Assembly (NCBI GenBank): GCA_944321565.1
Contig: CALULT010000013.1
Coordinates: 1-56,172, forward strand
DNA: 56,172 nt
Direction of reading: 5' to 3'
DNA from: an uncultured Paraprevotella sp.
GTDB taxonomy: Bacteria > Bacteroidota > Bacteroidia > Bacteroidales > Bacteroidaceae
The position numbers and the translations under genes were made by a program. The notes beneath the pieces were generated by a model. It was not told where the DNA came from and ran no database searches. It worked only from the letters and a program-made list of their open reading frames with translations. How positions within the stretch are numbered: the stretch's first letter is position 1; every line of letters begins with the position of its first letter. Positions 15,749-25,083 of the stretch are shown in pieces.

Positions 15749-17260
15749 ATGAATAGGACAAAACTTATCAATTGTTTTCTTTCCGGAAGACAGAAAAAGA
15801 TTTTCCAACAATACGCATCCCGTGCGGAAGAGATACAGGCAAAAGTACTACAGCACCTGATAAGACGGGGCACCCACACGGAATGGGGAAAAATGCATGG
15901 ATTCAACAAGGTGAAAGATTATGCGGACTTTGCCGCTTCCTCACCCCTCAACACATACGAAGAACTCAAAGGATATATCGACCGCATGCGGCACGGGGAA
16001 AAGGACATCCTTTGGCCGGGACAAGTGCGCTGGTACGCCAAGTCATCTGGCACGACAAACGACAAAAGCAAATTCATCCCCGTGAGCCGCGAATTCCTGC
16101 GCGACACACACTACCAAGGCGGAACGGACAGCGTGGCCATGTATCTTGCCAACAACCCACAAAGCCGGATGTTCGACGGGAAAGCCCTAATCCTTGGCGG
16201 AAGCCATAGCCCGAACTATAACCTGCCCCACAGCCTCGTGGGCGATTTGAGTGCGGTGCTGATTGAGAATGTCAGTGCCTTCGTCAACCATTTCCGCGTC
16301 CCCTCGAAAGACATCGCCCTCTTAAGCGACTTCGAGGAGAAGCGCAACCTCATAGCCCGCGCCACGCTCCAAGAAAACGTGACAAGCCTGAGCGGCGTGC
16401 CTTCATGGATGATGTCCGTATTGGACCGCATCTTGGAAATTTCCGGGAAAAAACACGTTAGCGACGTGTGGCCCAACCTCGAAGTGTTCTTCCATGGCGG
16501 CGTAGCTTTCACGCCCTATCGCAAGCAGTACCAACAGCTTATCCCGAAACCTGACATGCACTACATGGAAACCTATAATGCCAGCGAAGGTTTCTTCGGG
16601 CTCCAGACCGACTTGGGAGACAGGGCCATGACGTTGATGATCGACTACGGCGTGTTCTATGAATTCATCCCAACGGAAGACTTGGAGAAAGAGCACCCGC
16701 GTATAGTCCCGCTTTGGGGCGTAGAAACGGGGAAGAACTACGCCATGGTTATCAGCACCTCGGCCGGCTTGTGGCGATACCTGATTGGCGACACCGTGAA
16801 GTTCACCGGGAAGTCGCCCTACAAGTTCATCCTCACGGGACGCACAAAATCCTTCATCAACGCCTTCGGCGAGGAACTCATCGTGGACAACGCGGAAAAC
16901 GGGCTGAAAACCGCCTGCGACGCCACGGGGGCACAAGTGCGCGAATACACCGCCGCCCCTGTCTATATGGACGAAAAAGGACGTTGCCGCCACCAATGGC
17001 TGATAGAATTCGTGCAGGAACCGGACTCGCCCGGGCATTTCGCCGACGTGCTGGACGGCGCCTTGCAGGAACTCAACTCCGACTATGAGGCAAAACGCCA
17101 CAAAGACATCACCCTGCAACACCTGGAAGTCATCCCCGCCCGTAGCGGCTTGTTCGACGACTGGCTGAAAGCCAAAGGCAAGCTCGGGGGACAACACAAG
17201 ATTCCCCGCCTGAGCAACACGCGCGACATCATCGAAGAACTCCTGTCCATGAACCATTGA
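15749..17260 (+). CDS. GH3 auxin-responsive promoter family protein (acyl-adenylating type)
   Basis: The 503-residue protein belongs to the bacterial GH3 superfamily, relatives of plant acyl-acid amido synthetases that adenylate a carboxylic acid and join it to an amino acid. ATP-binding motifs are visible: WYAKSSGTTNDKSKFIP around residue 92 (P-loop-like SSGTT), MHYMETYNASEGFFG near residue 270, and LWRYLIGDTVKF near residue 340. The bacterial substrate is unknown, so no reaction is asserted. The start at 15749 is chosen because the promoter -7 box overlaps the earlier ATG. It is followed after 15 bases by a lipoprotein gene on the same strand. Confidence 0.85.
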   Translation: MNRTKLINCFLSGRQKKIFQQYASRAEEIQAKVLQHLIRRGTHTEWGKMHGFNKVKDYADFAASSPLNTYEELKGYIDRMRHGEKDILWPGQVRWYAKSSGTTNDKSKFIPVSREFLRDTHYQGGTDSVAMYLANNPQSRMFDGKALILGGSHSPNYNLPHSLVGDLSAVLIENVSAFVNHFRVPSKDIALLSDFEEKRNLIARATLQENVTSLSGVPSWMMSVLDRILEISGKKHVSDVWPNLEVFFHGGVAFTPYRKQYQQLIPKPDMHYMETYNASEGFFGLQTDLGDRAMTLMIDYGVFYEFIPTEDLEKEHPRIVPLWGVETGKNYAMVISTSAGLWRYLIGDTVKFTGKSPYKFILTGRTKSFINAFGEELIVDNAENGLKTACDATGAQVREYTAAPVYMDEKGRCRHQWLIEFVQEPDSPGHFADVLDGALQELNSDYEAKRHKDITLQHLEVIPARSGLFDDWLKAKGKLGGQHKIPRLSNTRDIIEELLSMNH

Positions 17261-17275
17261 AAAAAGAACCACATC

Positions 17276-19234
17276 ATGCACAAGACCAACCCACACCCGC
17301 TCCTGGCCATCCTCGTGCTGCTCCTGTTGGCCGCCTGTGCCAGCATAGGCTCCCCGAGAGGAGGAGCTTATGACATCACGCCCCCCAAAGTCGTGAGATG
17401 CCAGCCCGCGAACATGGCCACGGACAACAAGGACAAACGGCTGACGCTGACGTTCGACGAATATGTGGTGATAGAGAATGCCTCGGAAAAAGTCGTCGTC
17501 TCGCCACCGCAAAAAGAAATGCCGGAAATCCGAACCAGCGGTAAGAGGATACACATCACCCTCTACGACACATTGCAAGAGAACACAACCTACACCATCG
17601 ACTTCGCGGACGCCATCGTGGACAACAACGAAGGAAACCCCATGGGCAATTTCACCTATTCTTTCTCCACAGGCGACCACATCGACACCATGGAAGTCTC
17701 CGGGACGCTGCTCGAAGCTGAGAACCTGGAGCCCGTGAAAGGGATGCTCGTCGGCTTATATGCCGACCTCTCCGACACGGCTTTCACCACCCGTCCTTTC
17801 GCGCGGGTGGCACGCACCGACGGGCGCGGGCGCTTCACCATCAAAGGAGTGGCACCGGGCAGATACCGCATTTACGGCCTGCAGGACATGGACGGCGACT
17901 CGCGTTTCTCGCAAAAAGCCGAGAAAATCGCGTTCGACACCATCGTCATCGAACCGTCCTGCGGCCCCGACAGTCGCCAGGACACCGTGTGGACAGACTT
18001 GGACAGCACGGCCATCGACACCATCAAGACAGTACACTTCACCCACTTCTATCCCGACAATGTCGTCCTGCGCGCCTTCACCGAAGGGTTCCAAGAGCTC
18101 CACCTGCTGAAGACGGAACGCCCCGTCCCAGACTTTTTCACCCTCTATTTCACGGCTCCCATGGACTCTCTTCCCATCATCAAAGGGCTGAATTTCGACA
18201 TCGAAGACTGCGGTCTAGTGTTGGAACGTTCCGCCCAAGGCGACACGCTGACCTATTGGATTACCGACACGCTGGTATCCGACAAAGACACGCTTTCGTT
18301 GAGCATGACCTACCAAGACACCGACACACTGGGAAAGCTTGCATGGCGCACCGACACGCTCGACCTCACGCCCAAAATCACCCGCAAACGCCAACGGGAA
18401 GACCTGCGGAAAAAAATAGAAGACTGGGAAGACCAGCAGAAGAAAGCCCGCAGGCGGCAAAAAGAAAAATATGTGCCGGAGCCCAACCCGTTCCTGCGCG
18501 AAGAACTGGGCTACAAGACACAACCCACGGGAAGCGTCGCCCCCATGGAAAACGTGCTGTTCACGTTCGAAGAACCCGTTGCCCACGTGGACACGGCGGC
18601 TCTGCGTTTCTTCAAGCAGAAAGACACGGCATGGGTGGAAGAGCCCTACTTGTTCTTGCCCGTGGAAAACAGCCTGAGGGACTACAGGCTCTATGCCGAA
18701 TGGGTGCCGGGGGAGAAATACAAACTGGAAGCCGACAGCAATGCCATCACTAGCATACTGGGCAAACTAAGCGCACCCATCAAAAAGGAGATTCCCGCCA
18801 CGCCAGAAGAAGAATTCAGCGCACTGTTCGTCCGGCTCATCATGCCCGACACCAACGTGGTGGTGCAACTGATGGACAACAGCGACAAGGTGGTGCGCTC
18901 CGTCAAGGCCGTGGACGACCGTGCGGACTTCTTCTACCTCGACCCGGGAGAATACTACCTGCGGCTCTTCATCGACCGCGATGGTGACGGGAAATGGACT
19001 ACAGGGCTTTACGAGCAAGGCCGGCAGCCCGAAGAGGTCTTCTATTTCCCCAAACCCATGGTGCTGCGGGCACAATGGGAGGTTGAACAAGACTGGGAAC
19101 CCAGATCCATCCCGCTGGACAAACAAAAACCAGAAGCCATCACCAAGCAAAAACCCGACTCGGAAAAACGTATCAAGCAGCTCGAAGCGCAACGAGAATA
19201 CGAGCGCGAACAACGGGAACGGAAAAGGAAATAA
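17276..19234 (+). CDS. Ig-like (SbsA-type) domain lipoprotein
   Basis: The 652-residue protein begins with a lipoprotein signal ending LLLAAC (Cys about residue 21), so it should be anchored in a membrane of the envelope. Residues about 34-130 form an SbsA-type Ig-like domain starting DITPPKVVRCQPAN and ending NPMGNFTYSFSTGD. A carboxypeptidase-regulatory-like beta domain follows (RGRFTIKGVAPGRYRIYGLQD), then a long region with repeated Asp-Thr-Leu motifs and a charged coiled segment near residue 375 (KKIEDWEDQQKKARRRQ), and a second Ig-like module (about 420-520). The C-terminus is strongly charged. No function is known; it is clustered with DUF3108, another envelope protein of unknown role. 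Confidence 0.8.
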   Translation: MHKTNPHPLLAILVLLLLAACASIGSPRGGAYDITPPKVVRCQPANMATDNKDKRLTLTFDEYVVIENASEKVVVSPPQKEMPEIRTSGKRIHITLYDTLQENTTYTIDFADAIVDNNEGNPMGNFTYSFSTGDHIDTMEVSGTLLEAENLEPVKGMLVGLYADLSDTAFTTRPFARVARTDGRGRFTIKGVAPGRYRIYGLQDMDGDSRFSQKAEKIAFDTIVIEPSCGPDSRQDTVWTDLDSTAIDTIKTVHFTHFYPDNVVLRAFTEGFQELHLLKTERPVPDFFTLYFTAPMDSLPIIKGLNFDIEDCGLVLERSAQGDTLTYWITDTLVSDKDTLSLSMTYQDTDTLGKLAWRTDTLDLTPKITRKRQREDLRKKIEDWEDQQKKARRRQKEKYVPEPNPFLREELGYKTQPTGSVAPMENVLFTFEEPVAHVDTAALRFFKQKDTAWVEEPYLFLPVENSLRDYRLYAEWVPGEKYKLEADSNAITSILGKLSAPIKKEIPATPEEEFSALFVRLIMPDTNVVVQLMDNSDKVVRSVKAVDDRADFFYLDPGEYYLRLFIDRDGDGKWTTGLYEQGRQPEEVFYFPKPMVLRAQWEVEQDWEPRSIPLDKQKPEAITKQKPDSEKRIKQLEAQREYEREQRERKRK

Positions 19235-19256
19235 CCCACTTAAAACAAGATAAACA

Positions 19257-20072
19257 ATGAAAAAAGCTATCCTCATATTAATCCTTGCGCTATGCACCGG
19301 GACATCCGCGGGACTCAAGGCGCAATGCACGGCAGAAAACCTGGCCTTCTCCGCCGGCGAAGACTTGTCCTACAAGCTCTATTTCAACTGGAAATTCATT
19401 TGGGTCACGGTGGGCAGCGCCAACATGAGCATCAAAAGCACGAATTACCAAGGCCGCGACACCTACCAATGCGACCTCATCACGCGCGGAAACCGCATGG
19501 CCGACCGCCTTTTCGTGTTGCGCGACACGCTCATCAGCGTCGTGGACAAGGAACTCGTCCCCTACTACTACCGGAAGGGAGCCCTCGAAGGAGACCGCTA
19601 CACGGTGGACGAAGCCTGGTACAGCTATGGCGGAGGCAAGAACCACGTGAAACTGCGCTTCAAAACCCACCGCGACGAAATCCGCCACGCCGAACAGCAA
19701 ACCAGCCTCTGCGTCTATGACATGCTCAGTATGATGCTCCGCGCCCGTTCTTTCGATGCTTCCGATTACAAGGTGGGACAGAAAATCCACTTCCCCATGG
19801 TCGATGGCGGGAAGGTGGAAGAACAAACGTTGATATACCGGGGCAAAAAAACCTTTAAAATGGAGGAAAGCAAAACCAAATACCGCTGCCTCGTCTTTTC
19901 CTTCGTGGAATATGAGGAGGGAAAGGAAAAGGAAGTGGTCACGTTCTACATCACCGACGACCTCAACCACCTTCCCGTGCGCCTCGACATGTACCTGCGC
20001 TTCGGCTCCGCCAAGGCTTTCCTGACCGAAGCCAAGGGTGTGCGCAACCCGCAGACCTCCATCATCAAGTAG
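19257..20072 (+). CDS. DUF3108 domain protein, secreted
   Basis: The 271-residue product has a cleavable signal peptide (KKAILILILALCTGTSAGLKA) and matches DUF3108: an N-terminal FSAGEDLSYKLYFNWKFIWV strand pair, repeated beta strands and a late TFYITDDLNHLPVRLDMYLRFG, which is characteristic of these all-beta lipid-binding-like periplasmic proteins. The biochemical role of the family is not established. It is 22 bases downstream of the Ig-like lipoprotein gene and 28 bases before a membrane protein gene, all on the same strand and probably one transcript. Confidence 0.85.
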   Translation: MKKAILILILALCTGTSAGLKAQCTAENLAFSAGEDLSYKLYFNWKFIWVTVGSANMSIKSTNYQGRDTYQCDLITRGNRMADRLFVLRDTLISVVDKELVPYYYRKGALEGDRYTVDEAWYSYGGGKNHVKLRFKTHRDEIRHAEQQTSLCVYDMLSMMLRARSFDASDYKVGQKIHFPMVDGGKVEEQTLIYRGKKTFKMEESKTKYRCLVFSFVEYEEGKEKEVVTFYITDDLNHLPVRLDMYLRFGSAKAFLTEAKGVRNPQTSIIK

Positions 20073-20100
20073 AAACCCACAAGACATACAAAAAAATGCC

Positions 20101-20796
20101 ATGAAAAAGTCAGATTTCGCCTTCATCGCGGTCATCCTCGCGATTTTCGCCCCGTTCGCCCTCTCAGAGACGCTCTACGGCTGGTACAAATCCTTCAATG
20201 CCGAACACGGCATGGTGATGAGTTTCCTGAAGTTTGCCATCCTTTCCACGGCCGGCGAGTTGCTGGGCCTGCGCCTCAGTGCCGGCATTTACCTGAAACG
20301 GGGATTCGGAGTGTGGCCACGCGCCGTGGTGTGGGGCATCTTGGGCATGGGCATCAACCTGGCCATGATTATTTTCTCCAACGGCGTACCGGTGGCCCTC
20401 GAATATTGCGGGTTGCAAGGGGCAACTGCGGCCATGGCCGGCCCGGTTACCCTGATGAAAGTGTTGACAGCCCTCTGCATTTCCATCGGGATGAACGGCA
20501 TCTTCGCCCCCGTGTTCATGACGTTCCACAAGATTACTGACACCCACATCCTGGCCTGCGGAGGTTCGTTGCGCGCCTTGGCCACCCCCATCCCGATGGC
20601 CCGCATCATGACCGGGCTGAACTGGGACGCGCAGTGGAATTTCGTGTTCAAGAAAACCATTCCCTTCTTTTGGGTGCCTGCCCACACCGTCACGTTCCTG
20701 CTCCCGGGCGAGGCCCGCGTGCTGTTCGCAGCCCTGCTGGGCGTGGTGCTCGGCGTGTTGCTGGCCGTGGCCGCACGGATGAAAAGCAAAGGATGA
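20101..20796 (+). CDS. integral membrane protein, possibly Mpv17/PMP22-like
   Basis: The 231-residue protein has about five to six hydrophobic helices and starts KKSDFAFIAVILAIFAPFAL. The segment WNFVFKKTIPFFWVPAHTVTFLLP near residue 180 (cited here by its pieces WNFVFKK and FFWVPAHTVTF) resembles the conserved C-terminal motif of Mpv17/PMP22-type proteins, but the match is short. A role in the inner membrane is all that can be said. Upstream frame extension to 20038 would run over the DUF3108 gene, so the ATG at 20101 is chosen. Its stop overlaps the start of the next small gene by ATGA. Confidence 0.65.
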   Translation: MKKSDFAFIAVILAIFAPFALSETLYGWYKSFNAEHGMVMSFLKFAILSTAGELLGLRLSAGIYLKRGFGVWPRAVVWGILGMGINLAMIIFSNGVPVALEYCGLQGATAAMAGPVTLMKVLTALCISIGMNGIFAPVFMTFHKITDTHILACGGSLRALATPIPMARIMTGLNWDAQWNFVFKKTIPFFWVPAHTVTFLLPGEARVLFAALLGVVLGVLLAVAARMKSKG

Positions 20797-21110
20797 ATCA
20801 CATGATAGGAGCGGAAATCACATTGGAAGGCCGAAGCCCTGTCACGGTAGCCGCCGACAACGCCTACATCTTCATCTTTTGCGGAGGAAAAGCCGGCGAC
20901 GACCTGACAGCCGGAGGAAGCAACCCTACCGAATTTCTCAGTTGGTTCGACTTCCGGAAGTTGCATGTGGGTGACAAAATCAAAATACGCATCGTGGAGA
21001 CGGAACAGGCCTCGCCCCCACTGCAAACCAAGCCGCAAAGCCGCGAACAGATAAAACAACGTTACGAGGAACTGAGAGCCGAACTGAAGGCCAAGGGACT
21101 CATCAAATAA
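20793..21110 (+). CDS. small protein, paralogue A of unknown family
   Basis: The 105-residue protein is coupled to the preceding membrane protein gene by an ATGA overlap. It reads as an N-terminal beta-rich half and a charged helical C-terminus. The motif LSWFDFRKLHVGDKIKIRIVE near residue 55 (LSW, then LxVGD, then IxIR) recurs in the next gene, so the pair are probably diverged tandem duplicates. I recognise no named family. There is no signal peptide. Confidence 0.6.
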   Translation: MNHMIGAEITLEGRSPVTVAADNAYIFIFCGGKAGDDLTAGGSNPTEFLSWFDFRKLHVGDKIKIRIVETEQASPPLQTKPQSREQIKQRYEELRAELKAKGLIK

Positions 21111-21117
21111 AGCAACC

Positions 21118-21474
21118 ATGAAAGGGCTCGTAATCAAAAGCACCACATGGGACGGCGAAACCTACAAAATCGCCGCCACGGAAGGCATCCACTTGTCGGT
21201 GGAAATGTCATATCGCTACGGTGCAATATGGTGTCCTTCCGGAAATAATGGGAAAGAATCCCTCAGTTGGCGGGGAGGACACCTGGACGTGGGCGATGAA
21301 GTGGAAATCCGCGTGACCGAAATCACGCCGGAAGAAATCACGCCGCCCACTGAAATCCACAAGCAGGGAACCATCCCGCCCCTGTCAAAGATTGACGACC
21401 CCGAACTATGGGCAGACAAACTGTACACCTACCTGCGCTACAAGAAAATTTTGGAAGACGAGGGGCTGATATAG
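21118..21474 (+). CDS. small protein, paralogue B of unknown family
   Basis: The 118-residue protein lies seven bases after paralogue A and shares the pattern SLSW, LxVGDEVEIRV and a C-terminal end EDEGLI (paralogue A ends AKGLI). The N-terminus GLVIKSTTWDGETYKI suggests a beta-rich fold, with a Trp-Cys pair in IWCPSG near residue 39. There is no signal peptide and no recognisable catalytic motif. It is the last gene of the plus-strand run; a strong hairpin follows after 45 bases. Confidence 0.6.
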   Translation: MKGLVIKSTTWDGETYKIAATEGIHLSVEMSYRYGAIWCPSGNNGKESLSWRGGHLDVGDEVEIRVTEITPEEITPPTEIHKQGTIPPLSKIDDPELWADKLYTYLRYKKILEDEGLI

Positions 21475-21518
21475 ACGCATTTTTTACAGCCGGAGTTTCT
21501 GTTTCCACAAGCTCCTGA

Positions 21519-21560
21519 ATACCCATTGCGTGGGATTTACGTGCCCACGCAATGGAGTAT
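21519..21560. terminator. hairpin between convergent genes, probable bidirectional terminator
   Basis: CCATTGCGTGGG (21523-21534) pairs perfectly with 21544-21555 across a nine-base loop, and a further four pairs (ATAC with GTAT) can form outside a one-base bulge. It separates the plus-strand run from the end of the SusCD-TlpA run. T-runs on both sides are short. Confidence 0.6.
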
Positions 21561-21589
21561 CAGAATTTTCAATCCCCCAAAAAGGTTTC

Positions 21590-22693
21590 CTATTCACCAC
21601 CCAACAACTCGGCCAGCTTGTCCGCCAAATCCTGTCCGCGCAAGCCGCGGGCCACAATCTTTCCACCGGAAACCAGTACCGTGGCAGGAATGGCCCGTAC
21701 ACCATAAAGCGCGGCACCCTCGCAGTCCCAACCTTTCAGGTCGGAGATGTGCAGCCACGGCAGTCCGATTTGTTTGATGGCATTCTTCCAAGCCTTCCCG
21801 TCGTTGTCCAGCGACACACCCAAGATTTCAAGCCCCTTGTCGTGGTAACGCTCATAGAGCGACTTCACCAACGGCATCTCCGCCCGGCAAGGGCCGCACC
21901 AGCTGGCCCAAAAGTCCACGAGCAACACCTTGCAGCCCTTGGCCGCCTCGGAAACGGACAGTTTGCCGCCCTCGGGCGTGTCCATCGTGAAGTCCACCAA
22001 GTCGCAGCCCTCTTTCGTCTGACGCAAGGAAACCAAGTATAGCTTCATCTGCTTCACCTCGTCGGTTCGCAGGATAGCCGGCACCTTGTCCACCAAAGCC
22101 TCAGCCTCAGCCGGGTCGATTTTATCAAAGATATCCCCCAAGGCACGCACGCCGGAAAGCTGGCCGATATGGGTGCGGCAAAAAGTCAGGCGGTAATCCT
22201 GCGTGTTCTTGTCCGCTTGTTCCGATTCGGCTCGTTTGGCCTTGCGTTCCGCTTCCGAAAGGGTCGTGTCGTTCGATGCCCTGTACAGGTCAAGACTCAC
22301 CCCGCAAAGCCGCTCAATTTCGTTGTGGTATTCACACCAAGCCTCATTGGCCGGAGTGCCGCTTACCTCGATTGTCGAAGGGTCGGATTTCAGGTGGACT
22401 TTGATGTCGCCATTCTCCAGGATGATTTCCGAGCTGCACGAGCCTCCGGCCGCCGTCTTGCAGCCCAGCGAACGGAACACGGCGGTGTCCTGACGGCCTT
22501 CGAACAAAAAGCTACCGTCTTTCACTACCGTCTCGGCGACAGGCACCACGCTCCAACCTTTATAATAATACATCTTCACCGTGTCGCCGTCGGCGGCACC
22601 TTCCGCCGTCCCCGCCACACGGTAAGACGGCGACTGAGCCATGGCCGTAAGAACGGCTACACAAGCCCCTAAAATCAAAATCACCTTTTTCAT
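21590..22693 (-). CDS. TlpA-family thioredoxin with DUF4369-like N-terminus
   Basis: The 367-residue protein has a signal peptide (KKVILILGACVAVLTAMAQ), a DUF4369-like beta domain in the first 100 residues (GTAEGAADGDTVKMYY), a helical linker and a C-terminal thioredoxin domain with LLVDFWASWCGPCRAEMP, active-site WCGPC at about 265-269. The cis-Pro loop is seen in RAIPATVLVS. It should act in the periplasm as a thiol-disulfide oxidoreductase. It is the last gene of the nine-gene SusCD run and its ATG overlaps the upstream stop (ATGA), so it is translated with its sister TlpA gene. Confidence 0.9.
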   Translation of the reverse strand: MKKVILILGACVAVLTAMAQSPSYRVAGTAEGAADGDTVKMYYYKGWSVVPVAETVVKDGSFLFEGRQDTAVFRSLGCKTAAGGSCSSEIILENGDIKVHLKSDPSTIEVSGTPANEAWCEYHNEIERLCGVSLDLYRASNDTTLSEAERKAKRAESEQADKNTQDYRLTFCRTHIGQLSGVRALGDIFDKIDPAEAEALVDKVPAILRTDEVKQMKLYLVSLRQTKEGCDLVDFTMDTPEGGKLSVSEAAKGCKVLLVDFWASWCGPCRAEMPLVKSLYERYHDKGLEILGVSLDNDGKAWKNAIKQIGLPWLHISDLKGWDCEGAALYGVRAIPATVLVSGGKIVARGLRGQDLADKLAELLGGE

Positions 22694-23799
22694 TTGCTAT
22701 CTCTTTTGAAATGATTCTCCAAAACCTTGCGGATGTCTTCCACGCCGCCCGGTGTCCTCAGCACACGTCCGTCGGGAGCCACCAGCATGTAGTAAGGCAC
22801 TCCGTTGCCCACCCCATACTTGCTGAAGAAATCCTTGTAGCCCTGCGGGGTCAGCCGATACTCCGGCCACGGCATCGGTTTCCGCGCCATCGCCCCGCGC
22901 CAGGCCTCCTCCTTCTCGTCGCAGGAAACGCCGACGACGGCAAAGTCCGGCGCATACCGTTCATACAACCTCTTGATGTCCGGCATGGCCCCCAAGCACA
23001 TCCCGCACCACGAAGCCCAAAAATCGACCAGTACGAGCTTGCCGGCGGGAATCACCCCGCACAGGTTGCAAGGCTTGCCCAGCGTGTCCGTCAACGCCAG
23101 GTCCACCACCCCGCTCCCGGCAGCCGCCTTGCGGGCCCGGTCTGCCAAGCGGAGAAATTCGGCATAACGTGCCGTGTCGGCAGGCACCGACGTGATGCTG
23201 CCCGCCAGCGCGTCCACCTCCTCGCGCGTCAGGGAGTAGGCCCGTTCCAGCCAGGCGTTGGCAAAGAGCAGGGACACCGCCGAATGCGGATGCCCTTGGA
23301 TGAACTCACGCGCCACCTCCTCGCGCATGGCTTGCGCCTTCCGGGCATCGCCGCCGCTGCGCCGGTAGAGCATCAGGTTGTAAGTGTTGAAGTCCTCCTG
23401 CACCTCGCCGCCCGTGATGCGGAACGAAGGGGTGCAGGCAAAGTCCACCCGCATGTCGGCATAAGAACCGGCCTGCACGGTCATCGGCACATTATCGACA
23501 AACACGTCGGTGTAGGTCCAACAGATGGAGTCCTTCGGCCATCCGTGCTGTTGCACGAGGTCCAGGTTGTTCGTGACCAGCGTTCCCACCTCGGGGCGCG
23601 CCACGCTGCCCCGCAGCCGGAAAGCCCCATCCTTCACCCGCGTTTCCACCAACGTCTTGTGATTGCACAGCAACGCCACGTTGACCCCGTCGCGCATGCC
23701 CGGCACACGGCCTTCGAGCGTGAACTTCTGTGCTGAAACAAGGCCGCATACGCCCCAACAGACGCATGCGGCCATCCAACCATTCCGTATTCCCTTCAT
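22690..23799 (-). CDS. TlpA-family thioredoxin, WCGMC type
   Basis: The 369-residue protein has an N-terminal signal (ACVCWGVCGLVSAQ), a DUF4369-like beta domain and a thioredoxin domain with VLVDFWASWCGMCLGAMP; the active site at about 264-268 is WCGMC, not the common WCGPC, which should shift its redox potential. GVPYYMLVAPDGRV is the cis-Pro loop. An additional Cys pair in GKPCNLCGV just before the domain is unusual and could be a second redox site. It overlaps the next gene by four bases. Probable periplasmic oxidoreductase of the SusCD run. Confidence 0.88.
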   Translation of the reverse strand: MKGIRNGWMAACVCWGVCGLVSAQKFTLEGRVPGMRDGVNVALLCNHKTLVETRVKDGAFRLRGSVARPEVGTLVTNNLDLVQQHGWPKDSICWTYTDVFVDNVPMTVQAGSYADMRVDFACTPSFRITGGEVQEDFNTYNLMLYRRSGGDARKAQAMREEVAREFIQGHPHSAVSLLFANAWLERAYSLTREEVDALAGSITSVPADTARYAEFLRLADRARKAAAGSGVVDLALTDTLGKPCNLCGVIPAGKLVLVDFWASWCGMCLGAMPDIKRLYERYAPDFAVVGVSCDEKEEAWRGAMARKPMPWPEYRLTPQGYKDFFSKYGVGNGVPYYMLVAPDGRVLRTPGGVEDIRKVLENHFKRDSK

Positions 23800-23811
23800 G
23801 GTTTGCCTTCC

Positions 23812-25083
23812 TTATTTTTTGCGGTAAAGCACTTTCTTCCCGTCAATGATGTAAATGCCGTCCTTGCCGGGAGCCATCAAGCGGCGGCCTGCCAGGTCAT
23901 ACACGCCCTGCACCTTGGCGGGAGCCTTCTTCGCATCGGCCTTCACGTCCTCAATGCCCGTCTCCAACGAACCACCATTGATGGTCAGCACGTCTGCCGT
24001 CACGTTGCAAGTGTCGGGCACAGCCAAATAGGCCGTCCACGGTTCCACGAAACCTTCCGTGGCGCGAACGAACTGCCCGCCCTGATACAGGAAGTAGCTC
24101 TTGCCTTCAGTGCTGAGCGTGTCAATGCTGACACCGTTTTCACCGGAAGAAATCAAGAGGTCATCGGCAAAGAGCGAGGCATAAGGATCATCATAATAAG
24201 TGATGGTGCATTCCCCTTCACCATAAAGCAAATAGCCTTGGTTGGCATTGACAGAAAAACCATATTCTAGCAAATTCACATTGCCATTCACGATAGAATC
24301 TGAATAAACCACATTGCCGTTCATTTTTCCGGCCAAATAAGCAGCTTTGGGTGAACTCCAAAGAATATACCCTCCCTCCTCAGGGAATGTGAAACGATAA
24401 GCCGAATCGCAATCGAAATGGGCCGTGTAGGTCTCCGCCTCAGACACAGTCAAAACCAATGGATTGTCAGTAATCCGGTTGCCCTTGCTGTCAGTCCAAT
24501 AAGCGAAACTACAGTTGTCATAATTCGGCGTACCCGTCAATGTGATTTCATCGCCGACATCGTTCAACACTTTAGAAATCTCTATTTTCCCCAAATCTTC
24601 CTCACCTGGCACATAACGCGTCACCACGCGGGCAAACATGGCATAATAAGTGGAGTCCGGTTCCAAGGGATAGAATACCGGAAGGTCTATTCCATCAGCC
24701 CGCCCTTCGGTCTTGGCCGTTACGGTAAGCGTAGTAGGAGTCGTACTATCGTAGGCAATCAATGTTTCCCCGTCACTAGACCATCCGGAGAACAGATATC
24801 CTTCCGCCGGTTTAACCCAAACATTGAAAGTCGTACTAGGATCATCATCAAGAGCATCTGCCATAAACTTGTAGTCTTGAGTCTCTTGAAAGTCTGGCAC
24901 GACCTCTTCCACCGCCGTCGTATCGGCATAAACCAATCCCTTGCCTGACGGCAATGTCTCCATCTTTGCCCAAAAATAATGGTAAGACGAACTACCTGCG
25001 AACGAGCTTACCGCCCATGCAGCCAACACAGCCAAGGCGCACAACCGCCCCGCTAACTTCCCAAACGTAGAATTTTTCCTCAT
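23812..25083 (-). CDS. InlB B-repeat type surface protein with C-terminal sorting-like tail
   Basis: The 423-residue protein has a signal peptide (to about residue 29) and at least two Listeria-Bacteroides (InlB B) repeat-like units: FNVWVKPAEGYLFSGWSSDG near residue 85 and CSFAYWTDSKGNRITDNP near residue 190. A region of Tyr-rich beta strands follows. The last 30 residues, with GVYDLAGRRLM and DGIYIIDGKKVLYRKK, match the short C-terminal module found on many Prevotella/Bacteroides secreted proteins and may be a cell-surface anchoring or sorting tail. Its start overlaps the upstream DUF4105 gene stop (ATGA). Function unknown, probably exported. Confidence 0.75.
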   Translation of the reverse strand: MRKNSTFGKLAGRLCALAVLAAWAVSSFAGSSSYHYFWAKMETLPSGKGLVYADTTAVEEVVPDFQETQDYKFMADALDDDPSTTFNVWVKPAEGYLFSGWSSDGETLIAYDSTTPTTLTVTAKTEGRADGIDLPVFYPLEPDSTYYAMFARVVTRYVPGEEDLGKIEISKVLNDVGDEITLTGTPNYDNCSFAYWTDSKGNRITDNPLVLTVSEAETYTAHFDCDSAYRFTFPEEGGYILWSSPKAAYLAGKMNGNVVYSDSIVNGNVNLLEYGFSVNANQGYLLYGEGECTITYYDDPYASLFADDLLISSGENGVSIDTLSTEGKSYFLYQGGQFVRATEGFVEPWTAYLAVPDTCNVTADVLTINGGSLETGIEDVKADAKKAPAKVQGVYDLAGRRLMAPGKDGIYIIDGKKVLYRKK

